From an uncultured Fluviicola sp. (GTDB lineage Bacteria > Bacteroidota > Bacteroidia > Flavobacteriales_D > Crocinitomicaceae), in assembly GCF_902168135.1 (NCBI RefSeq), contig NZ_CABHOL010000054.1, forward strand, positions 140,932 through 204,931: DNA of 64,000 nucleotides, written 5' to 3'. Positions 44,791-54,203 of the stretch are shown here, piece by piece. How positions within the stretch are numbered: the first letter of the stretch is position 1; each line of letters opens with the position of its first letter. The notes beneath the pieces were generated by a model that was not told the DNA's origin, searched no databases, and saw nothing but the letters and a program-made list of their open reading frames with translations. A program made the position numbers and the translations under genes.

Positions 44791-45657
44791 GTGAAAAATA
44801 CGCTATTAAATCGCTCGGATTCCCTCCCATTAACCTGTTCCCGCTCAGGAACCTGCTGCCACGGAAACCGGGTAAGGCTTAATCCGTGGGAGTTGATGCG
44901 TTTAGCACAGGCAAAGGGAATGACTTTGGAGGAATTCCGTAGGAAGCATACCCGGTCAGCCGGAACTGTTTTGCTTTTCAATGGAACCCCCAATCACACC
45001 GGGAAACCTTCATGCAGTTTGTATGAAGACGGCCTGGGATGCAGTGTACACCCGTCCCGGCCATTGGCTTGCCGCTTGTTTCCATTGGGCCGGCAGATCC
45101 AAAACGGCACCACTCAATACATGCACGAGGGTTCGGAATTTCCCTGTCTGAAAGAATGCCCGGAAGTACTCGACCTGCCAAAACTGACGGTTGAAAAATA
45201 CCTCATAGGACAGGAGACAAGCGCGTTTGAGCAAGCCCAGGACGCCTACCTGGAAATGATGCAGAATCTGGCAGATGTTGCCTTCGAATTACTGCTCGAT
45301 ACCGGCTTGGCAGAATCGGGTGATACCCAAACACTCGCTTCCTGGCGGAGATTGGGAACGATGGATGCTGTTACTTTGGGTAAACAAATCCCGGCTGAAT
45401 GGCTGGATATTCTCGTAATCCCCGACCTGCAAGTACAATCGGAAGATGTTCTTAACTTCGTTCAGGGGCACCAGGAACTACTGAATACCAAAATTCAGGA
45501 ACTGTCCGAAACTCTTTCAACTTTGGATGCCGTCCGTGAAGCTGCTATTCTCATGATGGCGCTGGCCCTGTTTTTATCGCATTCCATCGGTGCCGACTCC
45601 AAAGGTCTCTCCGAACACTGGATCGAAATCGCCAAAAGCCACGGCGCACACGGGTAG
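44791..45657 (+). CDS. YkgJ-family cysteine-cluster protein
   Basis: This 288-residue protein starts with GTG at 44791; the first Cys lies only 16 residues in, so a later start would remove the cluster. The YkgJ/UPF0153-type pattern is present: CSRSGTCCHG (two Cys groups), then GKPSCSLYEDGLGCSVHPSR and PLACRLFPLG. These residues probably bind Fe-S or zinc. The C-terminal half (about 130-288) is helical and unassigned. Neighbours give no functional clue: an IS1 transposase before it and a long noncoding region after it. Confidence 0.8.
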   Translation: MKNTLLNRSDSLPLTCSRSGTCCHGNRVRLNPWELMRLAQAKGMTLEEFRRKHTRSAGTVLLFNGTPNHTGKPSCSLYEDGLGCSVHPSRPLACRLFPLGRQIQNGTTQYMHEGSEFPCLKECPEVLDLPKLTVEKYLIGQETSAFEQAQDAYLEMMQNLADVAFELLLDTGLAESGDTQTLASWRRLGTMDAVTLGKQIPAEWLDILVIPDLQVQSEDVLNFVQGHQELLNTKIQELSETLSTLDAVREAAILMMALALFLSHSIGADSKGLSEHWIEIAKSHGAHG

Positions 45658-45733
45658 ATTGTTTCAAGTCAGTTTCGATTACTTTTCGGGACTGTTATTT
45701 AATCGCAAAAAGAAGATCGAAACCGCGGACCAA

Positions 45734-45955
45734 TACCCAATTACACGACCGGTAGAAATGTTTTAGAATACCAAATCGTTAGCCGTTCTAAGAATGTTCT
45801 GATGAAACTGCCAGCCTGCCAATTCGCTTACCAATACCGGAAAGTGCTAAATCGCAGCGTTTGTAAAACGTCTGTGATTTGCATTTTGGATCCTGATCCC
45901 GCCTTTACGTGTATTGGTTCGAATCGGCAGGTTGGCTGAACGCCGTAATTGGGTA
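45734..45955. repeat. Nested inverted repeat, possible structured RNA or MITE-like element
   Basis: Three pairs share one centre. The outer is TACCCAATTAC (45734-45744) with GTAATTGGGTA (45945-45955), exact. The middle is 45812-45836 with 45912-45938, imperfect (CAGCC..TGCC.ATTCG..CCAATA). The inner hairpin is AAATCGCAGCGTTT (45849-45862) with AAACGTCTGTGATTT (45866-45880), with a GTA loop, one bulge and one G-U pair. The arms could fold into one long rod. Confidence 0.6.
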
Positions 45956-46024
45956 AAGGCTACCTCGTGTTACGTTTCAATGAAACTACACTTCGTCTTC
46001 AATCCACTTAGTGGCTTTCTTTTG

Positions 46025-46054
46025 TCTACTTTTTTTGCCTCGGAAAAAAGTAGA
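46025..46054. repeat. Hairpin with poly-T/poly-A arms
   Basis: TCTACTTTTTTT (46025-46036) pairs with AAAAAAGTAGA (46044-46054) around GCCTCGG. It resembles a terminator in stem form but has no gene ending close to it. Confidence 0.5.
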
Positions 46055-46464
46055 AGAAAAAGAGTGATTGTGGGGTAGGTGTATTTTATATGTTTAGGCC
46101 ACTCCTAGTCTTATTTTTATCCGTCTGACAATGAATGATGTCTTAAAAAGCCTTTTGCTTCCTTTTTGGCTTTGGAAGAAACTGCGCAGCAGTTGAAGAC
46201 GCACAGCAACAAACGGCAGTGCGAAAGCTTTAGGTAAGGAAGGAGGAACTAAATAGTCGAGAGCAAAAACCCTGCGCGTGCGGCACGCACCACCCATCAT
46301 TCATTTAATTCGTAATACGGTTAGCCGATGCAGATAATTCGTAATTAGAATTAATTAACTTTTTGTGTAAAAAAACAATTCCTATCTTTTCTTTCAATAA
46401 ATGAAACCACTCCATTACTAACCGGGTTTGTGCCGCTTGCCATCACAATTTTAAACAGATTGCC

Positions 46465-47742
46465 ATGGAACAGAAACAAACGCCAAAGATGAGCCGGAGA
46501 GAGCGCAAAAAAGCTATGACTCCGGAAGAACGAAAGAAAAGAAAAAGAAAGCGCCGTATTATTTGGGGATCGATCATTGTGGTATTGGTCATTTTCCGGC
46601 TTCTTCTGCCATATATCGTTTTGAAGTATGTCAACGGAAAGCTCGAGAACCTGGAAGAATACTACGGCCATGTCGATGATATTGACATCCATCTGTACCG
46701 GGGCGCGTATGTGATCAAAGATATCAAGCTTCTGAAACGCGTGGAGAAAAAAGGCAAAACCGGGGAAAAAGATACGATTCCTTTTTTCAAATCGCCTGCT
46801 ATCGATCTTTCCATTGAATGGCGTGCTATTTTCCATGGTTCTATTGTGGGTGAGATCAGTGTGGAAGAACCGGTTCTTAATTTCGTGAAGGATCGTCACA
46901 AAGGGGAGGATGTGAAAGCAGATACAGCCGATTTCGCGCAGTTGGTAGATGATTTGATGCCGGTAACAATCAACCGCTTCGACATTCACAACGGGCAGGT
47001 CCATTACATCGATCTCGAGGCCAAACCCAAACTGGATGTCGCTATGAAGAATATCAATATCACGGCAACCAACCTTACGAATGTGACGGATAGTAAAGAA
47101 CTGCTTCCTGCAACACTCACAGCCAGTGCGGAGGCATATGAAGGAAAGTTTGCACTTAATGCCAAATTCGACGGGCTCGCGAAGAAACCGACCTTCGACA
47201 TGAATGTTTCCATGAACAGCCTGAACCTGGTATTGTTGAATGATATGCTCCGGGAATACGGAAATTTCGATGTGAAGAAGGGAATTTTTAATATGTATGG
47301 CGAATTTGCAGCCAAAGAAGGGAAGTTCGGAGGATACGTAAAACCGTTCCTGAAGGACCTGGATGTTGTGCAGTGGAATAAACAGGAAGGAGATTTCAAG
47401 CAAATTCTTTGGGAAACACTGGTTGCAAGTGCAGCCGAGGTACTGCAGAACCAGAAAAAAGAGCAGTTGGCTACCAAGGTTAATTTCAACGGTACATTTG
47501 ATAATGTTCATTTAAATACATGGAGGGCAATCAGTTTTGTTTTGCGCAATGCATTCCTGCATGCTTTGAAACCTTCTGTGGATAATTCCATAAATATTAA
47601 TAACTTGAAGGAGGACGGTAAGAAAACATTCCTGGAAAAAATCTTTGGTGGCAACCCGGAGAAAAAGGAAGCGCGCAAAGAAAAGAGAGAAGCCAGAAAA
47701 GAGAAGCGTGAAGAGCGTAAAAACGAACGGAAAAAGAAATGA
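46465..47742 (+). CDS. DUF748/AsmA-like envelope protein
   Basis: The product has 425 residues. A very basic N-terminus (MSRRERKKAMTPEERKKRKR) leads into one membrane helix (about 33-52), then a periplasmic AsmA-like beta region (INRFDIHNGQVHYID, KLDVAMKNINITATNLTN, ATLTASAEAYEGKFALNAKF) of the DUF748 type. The C-terminus is a run of Lys/Arg/Glu (ARKEKREARKEKREERK). AsmA-like proteins are thought to help lipid transfer or outer-membrane homeostasis. Its stop overlaps the start of the next gene by four bases, and that gene carries a similar charged tail. Confidence 0.75.
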   Translation: MEQKQTPKMSRRERKKAMTPEERKKRKRKRRIIWGSIIVVLVIFRLLLPYIVLKYVNGKLENLEEYYGHVDDIDIHLYRGAYVIKDIKLLKRVEKKGKTGEKDTIPFFKSPAIDLSIEWRAIFHGSIVGEISVEEPVLNFVKDRHKGEDVKADTADFAQLVDDLMPVTINRFDIHNGQVHYIDLEAKPKLDVAMKNINITATNLTNVTDSKELLPATLTASAEAYEGKFALNAKFDGLAKKPTFDMNVSMNSLNLVLLNDMLREYGNFDVKKGIFNMYGEFAAKEGKFGGYVKPFLKDLDVVQWNKQEGDFKQILWETLVASAAEVLQNQKKEQLATKVNFNGTFDNVHLNTWRAISFVLRNAFLHALKPSVDNSININNLKEDGKKTFLEKIFGGNPEKKEARKEKREARKEKREERKNERKKK

Positions 47743-48701
47743 TGATACTAAAACTGCGGCTTTGGCCTGTAATCCTGATCTTGCTTCTCGGAGGTGGCGG
47801 CTATTTGGTCTACTTCTTCATTCAGAAACAAAAAATGCTGAACCTATTGGTTCCGGAAGTCACGAAAATAACTTTGATAAAGGCGAACATTCACCAGGAT
47901 ACTGCTTATATCGAAGTGAATACCATTGTGACCAACAAGGCACCTTATGAAATGAACATTGATAGTGTGGTCTGTGATTTGGCTGTCGGCGGAACGCTTT
48001 TGGTGTCGACCAGCAACTACGTGGGACTGCACCAGCAAAGCGGTCAATCGGATTCGGTGACCTTTTCGGTGAAGATCCCGATCAGCCATACGCGCAATAA
48101 GATCATGAGCCTGCAGGGACAGGACTCTACCGGGTTAAGTATTTCTGCAGTAATTGTTTACTCCGGAATGAAGGTGCCATTCATAAAAAGTAAAAAGATT
48201 GAAGTTCCCGTTCCGCCAAAATTCAGGATATTGAAGACCGATAGAAAGGTTAAGTTGTTTAAGAAAGATATCGAGGCACAGCTTTTCCTGAGTATTATCA
48301 ATGAAGGGAAGAACCTGTCTCTTGATCTTCACGACCTTCAGTACGAGATCATAATTGGTGATGATTTGGCTTCGAAAGGAAAATTCCCGAGGGATGTTTC
48401 TATCCGGCCGCAGTCCTCACAAGTGTTGAAGCTCCCCATGAATATAAAAATGAATCATCCTTTGGAAACTATTTTTAAAATTATGGGAGATAAGGACCGT
48501 CTTCCTTTTCGTATCAAGTTGAGCGGATACCTCGATGCCGGGAAAATGAAACGCATTCCTACGGTAATCTTTGCATCGGGGAAAATGGAATTGGTAAACG
48601 AGGAAAAAAAGAAAGTGGAAAAGAAGCGCGAGAAAGAAAAGAAAAAAGAACGCCGCCAGGAAAAGCGAGAAGACCGGAAAGAAAAAAGGAATAATAAATA
48701 A
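47739..48701 (+). CDS. LEA14/WHy-like membrane-anchored protein
   Basis: This 320-residue protein has an N-terminal membrane helix (about 8-28). One or two WHy/LEA14-like beta domains follow (VTKITLIKANIHQDTAYIEV, VNTIVTNKAPYEMNIDSVVC, and later AQLFLSIINEGKNLSLDLHD), which is the type 2 late-embryogenesis-abundant fold. The C-terminus is a 30-residue Lys/Arg/Glu tail (KKREKEKKKERRQEKREDRK). It is co-translated with the DUF748 protein (ATGA overlap). LEA14-like proteins are linked to stress protection, and the pairing suggests a joint envelope role. Confidence 0.72.
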   Translation: MMILKLRLWPVILILLLGGGGYLVYFFIQKQKMLNLLVPEVTKITLIKANIHQDTAYIEVNTIVTNKAPYEMNIDSVVCDLAVGGTLLVSTSNYVGLHQQSGQSDSVTFSVKIPISHTRNKIMSLQGQDSTGLSISAVIVYSGMKVPFIKSKKIEVPVPPKFRILKTDRKVKLFKKDIEAQLFLSIINEGKNLSLDLHDLQYEIIIGDDLASKGKFPRDVSIRPQSSQVLKLPMNIKMNHPLETIFKIMGDKDRLPFRIKLSGYLDAGKMKRIPTVIFASGKMELVNEEKKKVEKKREKEKKKERRQEKREDRKEKRNNK

Positions 48702-48709
48702 TAAACACT

Positions 48710-48737
48710 GTAGGGACGCGATGCTTCGCGTCCCTAC
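48710..48737. terminator. GC-rich palindrome between convergent genes (copy 2 of a family)
   Basis: A perfect 12-bp stem forms from GTAGGGACGCGA (48710-48721) and TCGCGTCCCTAC (48726-48737) with loop TGCT. It lies between the LEA14-like and kdsC stops. It is identical in both arms to the palindrome at 50071. Confidence 0.7.
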
Positions 48738-48757
48738 TTGTTTGTTTCAAGGTAATT

Positions 48758-49276
48758 TTACCAAACGAAAGCATCTTCTTTAAACCAATCACCGTGTACA
48801 CGGAGTGTCTGTTCAATTACATCCCTCACACAACCCTTGCCGCCAAAATAAGGCGACTGATAATGCGAAATGTGCTTGATTTCCATCGCTGCGTCTTGCG
48901 GACAAGCAGCCATTCCTGCTATCTGCATCACCTGGTAATCCGGAAGATCATCTCCCATGTAAAGAACTTCTTCATCTTTGAAACCGTGTTTTTCTTTCAG
49001 CTGTTGGTAAACCTGCACTTTGTGGGATGAACGCAGGTGTACTTCCGTTACGCCCAAATGAATAAGGCTGGTTTTTACGTCTTCGGAGTTTCCTCCGGTG
49101 ATAATGAAAATCTTATAGCCTTTCTTTACGGCATATTGGATCGCGTAACCGTCTTTGGAATTTAATCCGCGCAATAGTTCTCCGTGGTAGGGATAAACAG
49201 TTCCGTCTGTTAAAACACCATCAATATCAAAAATAAATGTGGAAATGCTGTTTAAACGCTCTTTGTAGCTAATCAT
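48758..49276 (-). CDS. kdsC: 3-deoxy-D-manno-octulosonate 8-phosphate phosphatase
   Basis: This 172-residue HAD-superfamily phosphatase of the C0 type has the catalytic motif FDIDGVLTDG (D17 and D19), ITGGNSEDV as motif II, a conserved Lys in HKVQVYQQL, and MGDDLPDYQVM as motif IV. Length and motifs fit KdsC, which removes phosphate from Kdo-8-phosphate in lipopolysaccharide core synthesis. It follows the DUF2520 gene by one base and they form an operon. Confidence 0.88.
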   Translation of the reverse strand: MISYKERLNSISTFIFDIDGVLTDGTVYPYHGELLRGLNSKDGYAIQYAVKKGYKIFIITGGNSEDVKTSLIHLGVTEVHLRSSHKVQVYQQLKEKHGFKDEEVLYMGDDLPDYQVMQIAGMAACPQDAAMEIKHISHYQSPYFGGKGCVRDVIEQTLRVHGDWFKEDAFVW

Positions 49277-49277
49277 C

Positions 49278-50039
49278 TTATTGGTGGTGTTTGATAATGC
49301 TTTTGGTTAATGTCTGGTAGATATTTTTCTGATCCGGCTCCAACAATTGCAGGTGCTTTTTGATCGTGCTCTGATCATTGCGTACAGCAGGCCCCGTCAA
49401 TATGTCGTGGGGATCATTTGTCTGGATTTTTTCCATTGTTTGATTGATCAGCGGTTTCAGCCAGTCGAATTCAATACCGTGTTCCCGGCAGTAATGTGCC
49501 GCAAGATCAATGATGTGATTGGTAAAGTTATTGGCAAATACGGCAGCAACATGCAGGTATTGGCGCTTTTCTTCCGATAGTTCGATGGCATTTCCGCTGA
49601 ATTCTTGAGCGAGTTTCATCAGGAATGTCTTGAATTTCTCGTCGGAAGCCTCAATAAAAAGCGGAAGCCCTTTCCATTGAATGCTTTGATCTGCTTTAAA
49701 GCTTTGCAATGGATAAAAAGTACCAACCGGGTGTTTGGTTTTTAAGTGGTTCAGATTTACCGTTCCCGAAACAGAAACAACAGGTGCAAATTTCGAAACA
49801 AGCCGGATCATTTCCACCATGGTGTTATCATTCACCGCGCAAAAAACGATATCGAAGTCAATGAATTCTTTAAAATCATTGGTGAACTGAACATCTTTTG
49901 CAGGTATCGAAACGGGTAAATTGTTCCCTGAGCGCGAATAAACTGTCAGGTTCGTTTGTCCCAATTCAAGGAGACGCTGTAGAAAATGGATTCCCACATT
50001 TCCCATTCCCACAATTCCAATTTTCAATTTTTGGTTCAT
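49278..50039 (-). CDS. Rossmann-fold protein with DUF2520 domain
   Basis: The product has 253 residues. A Rossmann nucleotide-binding start (KIGIVGMGNVGIHFLQRLL) is followed by a dehydrogenase-like helical C-terminal domain of the DUF2520 type (YLHVAAVFANNFTNHIIDLA). It resembles NADP-dependent reductases such as ketopantoate or pyrroline-5-carboxylate reductases, but its substrate is unknown. It is the first gene of an operon with kdsC, an arrangement I recall from other Bacteroidota. A TACTTTTG box just upstream suggests a very short or absent leader. Confidence 0.82.
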   Translation of the reverse strand: MNQKLKIGIVGMGNVGIHFLQRLLELGQTNLTVYSRSGNNLPVSIPAKDVQFTNDFKEFIDFDIVFCAVNDNTMVEMIRLVSKFAPVVSVSGTVNLNHLKTKHPVGTFYPLQSFKADQSIQWKGLPLFIEASDEKFKTFLMKLAQEFSGNAIELSEEKRQYLHVAAVFANNFTNHIIDLAAHYCREHGIEFDWLKPLINQTMEKIQTNDPHDILTGPAVRNDQSTIKKHLQLLEPDQKNIYQTLTKSIIKHHQ

Positions 50040-50043
50040 GCTT

Positions 50044-50051
50044 CAAAAGTA
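50044..50051 (-). promoter_or_regulatory. Putative -7 box directly before the DUF2520 start
   Basis: On the minus strand this reads TACTTTTG, an exact TAnnTTTG. Its last base is 5 bases from the ATG at 50039, so transcription would start within a few bases of the start codon. No good -33 element is present. Confidence 0.35.
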
Positions 50052-50070
50052 AAATTTATTTGGAAACAAT

Positions 50071-50098
50071 GTAGGGACGCGATGCGTCGCGTCCCTAC
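50071..50098. terminator. GC-rich palindrome behind secA (copy 3 of a family)
   Basis: A perfect 12-bp stem forms from GTAGGGACGCGA (50071-50082) and TCGCGTCCCTAC (50087-50098) with loop TGCG. The arms are identical to those of the palindrome at 48710. It stands between secA and the DUF2520 gene, in tandem with another palindrome. Confidence 0.65.
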
Positions 50099-50120
50099 TG
50101 TTTATTATCTTTATAACAAG

Positions 50121-50150
50121 AAAATGGCGGTTCAATTGAACCGCCATTTT
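50121..50150 (-). terminator. Perfect 30-base palindrome, secA terminator
   Basis: AAAATGGCGGTTCAA pairs exactly with TTGAACCGCCATTTT. It begins three bases after the secA stop codon on the minus strand, with T-rich feet, so it is the likely intrinsic terminator of secA. Confidence 0.75.
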
Positions 50151-50152
50151 TT

Positions 50153-53100
50153 CTATTTTCCGTGACATTGTTTGTATTTCTTTCCGCTTCCGCAAGGACA
50201 AGGATCATTTCGCCCGATTTTCGGTTCCGTAGAAACAATTGGTTGTTGTTTCTCGCGTTGTGGTGCCGAATTTCGCATCGCTTCTTCATAACCTTCACTT
50301 CCGCTGAAACGAGGCATTTCAGTACTGCTTGTTGAAGTTGATTCGATCTGTGCTTGTGCGTAATTGTTTTGAGTAACTTCTCTGTTCGTTGTCTGGATAT
50401 CATCCAGCTGGTCTCTCGGAACATCCGCTTTCACTAAGAATTCGACTGTTTCATTACTCAAACGTGCGTTCATTGCCTTAAACAATTCGAACGATTCCAA
50501 TTTGTAGATCAGCAACGGATCTTTTTGCTCGTAAACGGCTTGCTGAACAGAGCTTCGTAAATCATCCATTTCACGTAAGTGCTCTTTCCACTCGTTGTCG
50601 ATCATTCCCAAAACAATATTGCGTTCCAATGCATTCGGAACAGATGCTCCGTTTGATTCATAAGCTTCTTTCAGGCTCACAACCAAAGGCATTGTTTTCA
50701 CTCCGTCTGTAATAAGGAACTGGATATTTTGGTATTGGGACATCGTTTCATATACGTGCTTGATCTGAGGCATCGAAATTTCAGCCAAACGAGCATTCTT
50801 TCTGTTGTAATGTTCCATCACACCGTCATACAGATCGTTTACCAAATCATCGTATTTTGCTGTTTTGAATTGTTCCTCTGATACCGGGGATTCCATACCG
50901 ACGATGCGGATCATATCGATGTTGAAGTTTTCGAAAGAACCACCCTGATGCGTATTTACCAATCCTTCGATCACATCGTAGAACATATTGGAAACGTCTA
51001 CGCTTAATCGATCTCCGAACAAGGCGTTGCGGCGCTTTTTATAAATTGCTTTACGCTGAGCATTCATCACGTCATCGTATTCCAATAAACGCTTACGGAT
51101 ACCAAAGTTGTTTTCTTCTACCTTTTTCTGCGCACGTTCAATGGATTTGGAAACCATGCTGTGCTGGATCACTTCTCCTTCTTTCAAACCAAGACGGTCC
51201 ATGATTCGGGCAATACGCTCGGAACCGAACTTACGCATCAAATCATCTTCCAGTGAAACGAAGAAAGTAGAAGATCCCGGATCTCCCTGGCGACCTGAAC
51301 GACCACGAAGCTGTCTGTCTACACGGCGGGAATCGTGTCTTTCCGTACCGATAATTGCCAAACCTCCGGCTTCTTTAACGCCTTCTCCTAATTTGATATC
51401 GGTACCACGACCGGCCATGTTGGTTGCAATTGTTACTGCTCCGGCCTTACCTGCATCAGCTACGATCTCAGCTTCACGCTGGTGGTACTTCGCGTTCAAG
51501 ACCTGGTGAGGAATGTTGCGCATTTTCAACATACGGCTCAATAACTCGGAAATCTCTACGGTTGTTGTACCAACCAATACCGGTCTTCCGGCCTGAACCA
51601 GTTTGTTGACTTCTTCAATCACTGCCGCATATTTTTCACGGGCAGTTTTGAATACCAAATCATTATCATCTTTACGTGAAATCGGACGGTTGGTAGGAAT
51701 TACTACCACGTCTAATTTGTAAATATCCCAGAATTCTTTTGCCTCTGTTTCTGCCGTACCTGTCATACCAGCCAGTTTGTGGTACATACGGAAGTAATTC
51801 TGAAGCGTAACAGTGGCATACGTTTGCGTTGCAGCTTCTACCGTTACATTTTCTTTTGCTTCGATCGCCTGGTGCAATCCGTCGGAATAACGGCGACCTT
51901 CCATGATACGGCCTGTAGATTCGTCAACGATCTTAATCTTTCCGTCCATGATCACATATTCCACTTCTTTTTCAAAAAGGGCATATGCTTTCAATAATTG
52001 GGAAACAGAGTGGATACGTTCCGATTTTACGGTATAGTCACGGATCAGGACTTCTTTTTTATCAGCGAACTCTTCCTTAGGAAGGTTTTGTTTTTGCAAT
52101 TGAGCGATTTCGGATGAAATATCCGGCATCACAAAGAAATTACGGTCTTCGTTCCCGGAGATCAGGTCAATTCCTTTTTCAGTCAATTCAACAGTGTTTT
52201 GTTTTTCATCGATTACGAAGAACAATTCCACGTCGATTTTTTTCATTTGTTTTCCCTGCTCAGCCATGTATTGGTTCTCTACTTTCTGCAAGTGAGACTT
52301 GATACCAGGTTCGGACAGGAATTTGTGCAATGCTTTGTTTTTAGGCAAACCTCTGTGAGCACGAAGCAAGGCAATTCCTCCTTGTTCCAAAGCCGTCTTT
52401 TGGTCCATTCCTTCAACTGTTCCGCCGTTGATTACCGTCAGCATTCTTTTTGCGTCAGCTAAAGCCTGGTTCACATATTTGCGCTGTGCTTCAACGATTA
52501 ATTCGACACGTGGTTTCAATTCGTAGAATTCGTGCTGGTCTCCTTTCGGAGTTGGACCTGAAATGATCAAAGGTGTACGTGCATCATCAATCAATACGGA
52601 ATCGACCTCATCGACAATTGCAAAATGGTGTTTTCTCTGAACCAGATCTTCCACAGCACTTGCCATGTTGTCACGCAGGTAATCGAACCCGAATTCGTTG
52701 TTCGTTCCGAAAGTAATATCAGCCATGTAAGCGGCTCTGCGTGCTTCTGAGTTCGGTTGGTGTTTATCAATACAATCTACCGTTAACCCGTGGAATTGGT
52801 ACAAAGGCCCCATCCACTCGGAGTCACGTTTTGCCAGGTAGTCATTCACGGTTACTACGTGAACACCTTTTCCTGAAAGTGCATTTAAGTAAACAGGAAG
52901 TGTTGCAACCAATGTTTTACCTTCCCCGGTCTGCATCTCAGCAATGTTTCCACGGTGTAATACTGCTCCACCCATCAGCTGAACGTCATAATGAACCATC
53001 ACCCATTCAACGGAAGCTCCCGCAGCAGTCCATTTGTTGCTCCAGATTGCTTTGTCCCCTTCGATGATAATACCGTCTTTTTGAGTAGCGAGCGTTTTGT

Positions 53101-53506
53101 CCAATTCTGTTGCGGTTACTGCCAGCTGGCCGTTTACTGCCCAGCGTCTTGCTGTTTCCTTAACTACGGCAAATGCTTCAGGAAGAATTTCTTCCAATAC
53201 TTTCTCAATGATTTCGTTTACCTCTTTCTCTTTTGAATCAATGCTTTCATAGATTGCCTCCTTTTGATGCAAAGGCATATTCGGATTGTTCGCTTTTTGG
53301 GTCAGATCGGCAATTTCCGCTTCCAAAGCTGAAATAGCTTCCTGAACTTTCTGTTTAAACTTGGCTGTTCTACCACGTAAAGCGTCGTCAGACTCGTTCT
53401 GTAATGTATTGAATATTTCTCCAACTTGCTGGATAACAGGCTGGTATTTTTTTTGATCAGTCGCTGACTTATCGCCTAAGATTTTCTTTAAAATTCCTCC
53501 TAACAT
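50153..53506 (-). CDS. secA: Preprotein translocase ATPase SecA
   Basis: The 1117-residue protein shows the Walker A motif in [14 protein letters not shown] (about 191-204), the DEAD-type motif in [13 protein letters not shown], the second nucleotide-binding fold ([46 protein letters not shown]), and a zinc-binding SEC-C tail ([15 protein letters not shown], the last 15 residues). It drives Sec-dependent export of all the signal-peptide proteins in this window. It is longer than the 901-residue E. coli protein, as usual in Bacteroidota, through insertions in the N-terminal third. A TATTTTTG box lies about 23 bases upstream of the ATG. Confidence 0.97.
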   Translation of the reverse strand: MLGGILKKILGDKSATDQKKYQPVIQQVGEIFNTLQNESDDALRGRTAKFKQKVQEAISALEAEIADLTQKANNPNMPLHQKEAIYESIDSKEKEVNEIIEKVLEEILPEAFAVVKETARRWAVNGQLAVTATELDKTLATQKDGIIIEGDKAIWSNKWTAAGASVEWVMVHYDVQLMGGAVLHRGNIAEMQTGEGKTLVATLPVYLNALSGKGVHVVTVNDYLAKRDSEWMGPLYQFHGLTVDCIDKHQPNSEARRAAYMADITFGTNNEFGFDYLRDNMASAVEDLVQRKHHFAIVDEVDSVLIDDARTPLIISGPTPKGDQHEFYELKPRVELIVEAQRKYVNQALADAKRMLTVINGGTVEGMDQKTALEQGGIALLRAHRGLPKNKALHKFLSEPGIKSHLQKVENQYMAEQGKQMKKIDVELFFVIDEKQNTVELTEKGIDLISGNEDRNFFVMPDISSEIAQLQKQNLPKEEFADKKEVLIRDYTVKSERIHSVSQLLKAYALFEKEVEYVIMDGKIKIVDESTGRIMEGRRYSDGLHQAIEAKENVTVEAATQTYATVTLQNYFRMYHKLAGMTGTAETEAKEFWDIYKLDVVVIPTNRPISRKDDNDLVFKTAREKYAAVIEEVNKLVQAGRPVLVGTTTVEISELLSRMLKMRNIPHQVLNAKYHQREAEIVADAGKAGAVTIATNMAGRGTDIKLGEGVKEAGGLAIIGTERHDSRRVDRQLRGRSGRQGDPGSSTFFVSLEDDLMRKFGSERIARIMDRLGLKEGEVIQHSMVSKSIERAQKKVEENNFGIRKRLLEYDDVMNAQRKAIYKKRRNALFGDRLSVDVSNMFYDVIEGLVNTHQGGSFENFNIDMIRIVGMESPVSEEQFKTAKYDDLVNDLYDGVMEHYNRKNARLAEISMPQIKHVYETMSQYQNIQFLITDGVKTMPLVVSLKEAYESNGASVPNALERNIVLGMIDNEWKEHLREMDDLRSSVQQAVYEQKDPLLIYKLESFELFKAMNARLSNETVEFLVKADVPRDQLDDIQTTNREVTQNNYAQAQIESTSTSSTEMPRFSGSEGYEEAMRNSAPQREKQQPIVSTEPKIGRNDPCPCGSGKKYKQCHGK

Positions 53507-53528
53507 GGTGTTTATTATAAATCGAAGC

Positions 53529-53536
53529 CAAAAATA
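53529..53536 (-). promoter_or_regulatory. Putative -7 box of secA
   Basis: On the minus strand this reads TATTTTTG, an exact TAnnTTTG, giving a leader of roughly 20 bases before the secA ATG at 53506. A -33 TTTG was not found at the right distance. Confidence 0.35.
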
Positions 53537-53730
53537 ATGAAATTCCCCGATGCTTCTTTAGTTATTGAGGGCTGTTCGTCATAAATTATTCCAAAAATTC
53601 TTAAGCGGACAAATTGTCATGTGGAAGTATTCCGGATGTTCATTTACAGCCCTGTACAGGAAAGAATTGGTGAGAACTGCTTGAATAAAGACGCTTTCTG
53701 ACCATCTGTCACTCTTTTATTGCCATTTTA

Positions 53731-53762
53731 TTTGGTGAATTATTCTGATATCTCTATTTTCG
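53731..53762 (+). promoter_or_regulatory. Putative promoter of the small lipoprotein gene
   Basis: TTTG (53731-53734) and TATTTTCG (53755-53762, one mismatch to TAnnTTTG) are 20 bases apart, which fits the Bacteroidota spacing. The leader would be about 27 bases. Confidence 0.4.
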
Positions 53763-53791
53763 GTCGAAATTTATTACCTATTTAATTATCT

Positions 53792-54061
53792 ATGAAAAAA
53801 TCAATCTTTGCTTTTGCACTAATCGGAATGGCTTTAGTTTCTTGTAAAAAAGACTATTCTTGTACATGTACTGACTCTGGTGTCAATTATTACGACTCTG
53901 ATTTTGATGGTGTTGATGAAGCACATCCTTATTCAGATACATATACTTATCAAGTGGAGGGTGCAACTAAAACTCAGGCGGTAGCAGCTTGTAATGAAGC
54001 AACCGTTAAAGGACAGGATGAAATGGATACTTATGAGTATTCATGCAAACTTTCTAAGTAA
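53792..54061 (+). CDS. Small Cys-containing lipoprotein
   Basis: This 89-residue protein has a lipoprotein signal (MKKSIFAFALIGMALVSC, then KKDYSC). The mature part holds four more Cys (YSCTCTD, VAACNEA, EYSCKLS), enough for two disulfides, and is rich in Tyr and Asp (NYYDSDFDGVDEAHPYSD). No family is recognised. It stands alone with its own promoter and terminator. Confidence 0.75.
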   Translation: MKKSIFAFALIGMALVSCKKDYSCTCTDSGVNYYDSDFDGVDEAHPYSDTYTYQVEGATKTQAVAACNEATVKGQDEMDTYEYSCKLSK

Positions 54062-54084
54062 AATAGTAGGCATTTTAGTGCTTG

Positions 54085-54118
54085 TGCCGGTTTATCGTTT
54101 GGATAGCCGGCATTTTTT
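54085..54118 (+). terminator. Intrinsic terminator of the small lipoprotein gene
   Basis: TGCCGG (54085-54090) pairs with CCGGCA (54107-54112), with further ATC/GAT pairing inside, followed by six T. It lies 24 bases behind the stop. Confidence 0.75.
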
Positions 54119-54172
54119 GTTTTAAGTCCCGAACCTTAAAAAATCAATCACTGAATTCTATTTTGGACGTAC

Positions 54173-54200
54173 TTGATTTGGCGCAAAAGTTATATCTTTG
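54173..54200 (+). promoter_or_regulatory. Putative guaA promoter, leaderless arrangement
   Basis: TTG (54173-54175) and TATCTTTG (54193-54200) are separated by 17 bases. By Bacteroidota geometry transcription would begin about three bases past the box, at the guaA ATG at 54204. Confidence 0.5.
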
Positions 54201-54203
54201 CAC

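Larger units (their letters stand above)
45658..46464. other. Noncoding region of about 800 bases with nested inverted repeats
   Basis: No credible gene is seen. The region contains three nested complementary pairs at 45734-45955 (separate entry) and a hairpin at 46025-46054. At 46094-46300 an open frame on the minus strand has no start context or neighbour and reads like an intergenic repeat. The composition resembles multicopy intergenic elements of Bacteroidota, but copy number cannot be judged from one window. Confidence 0.5.

Noticed and set aside
46094..46300. Minus-strand frame of 68 codons in the noncoding region
   Set aside because: No start context, no neighbour, and it lies among inverted repeats; it is better seen as part of an intergenic repeat.
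46351..47511. Minus-strand open frame of 386 codons
   Set aside because: It lies opposite the DUF748 gene, which has a membrane helix, a charged tail and coupling to the next gene; the minus frame shows no family features.
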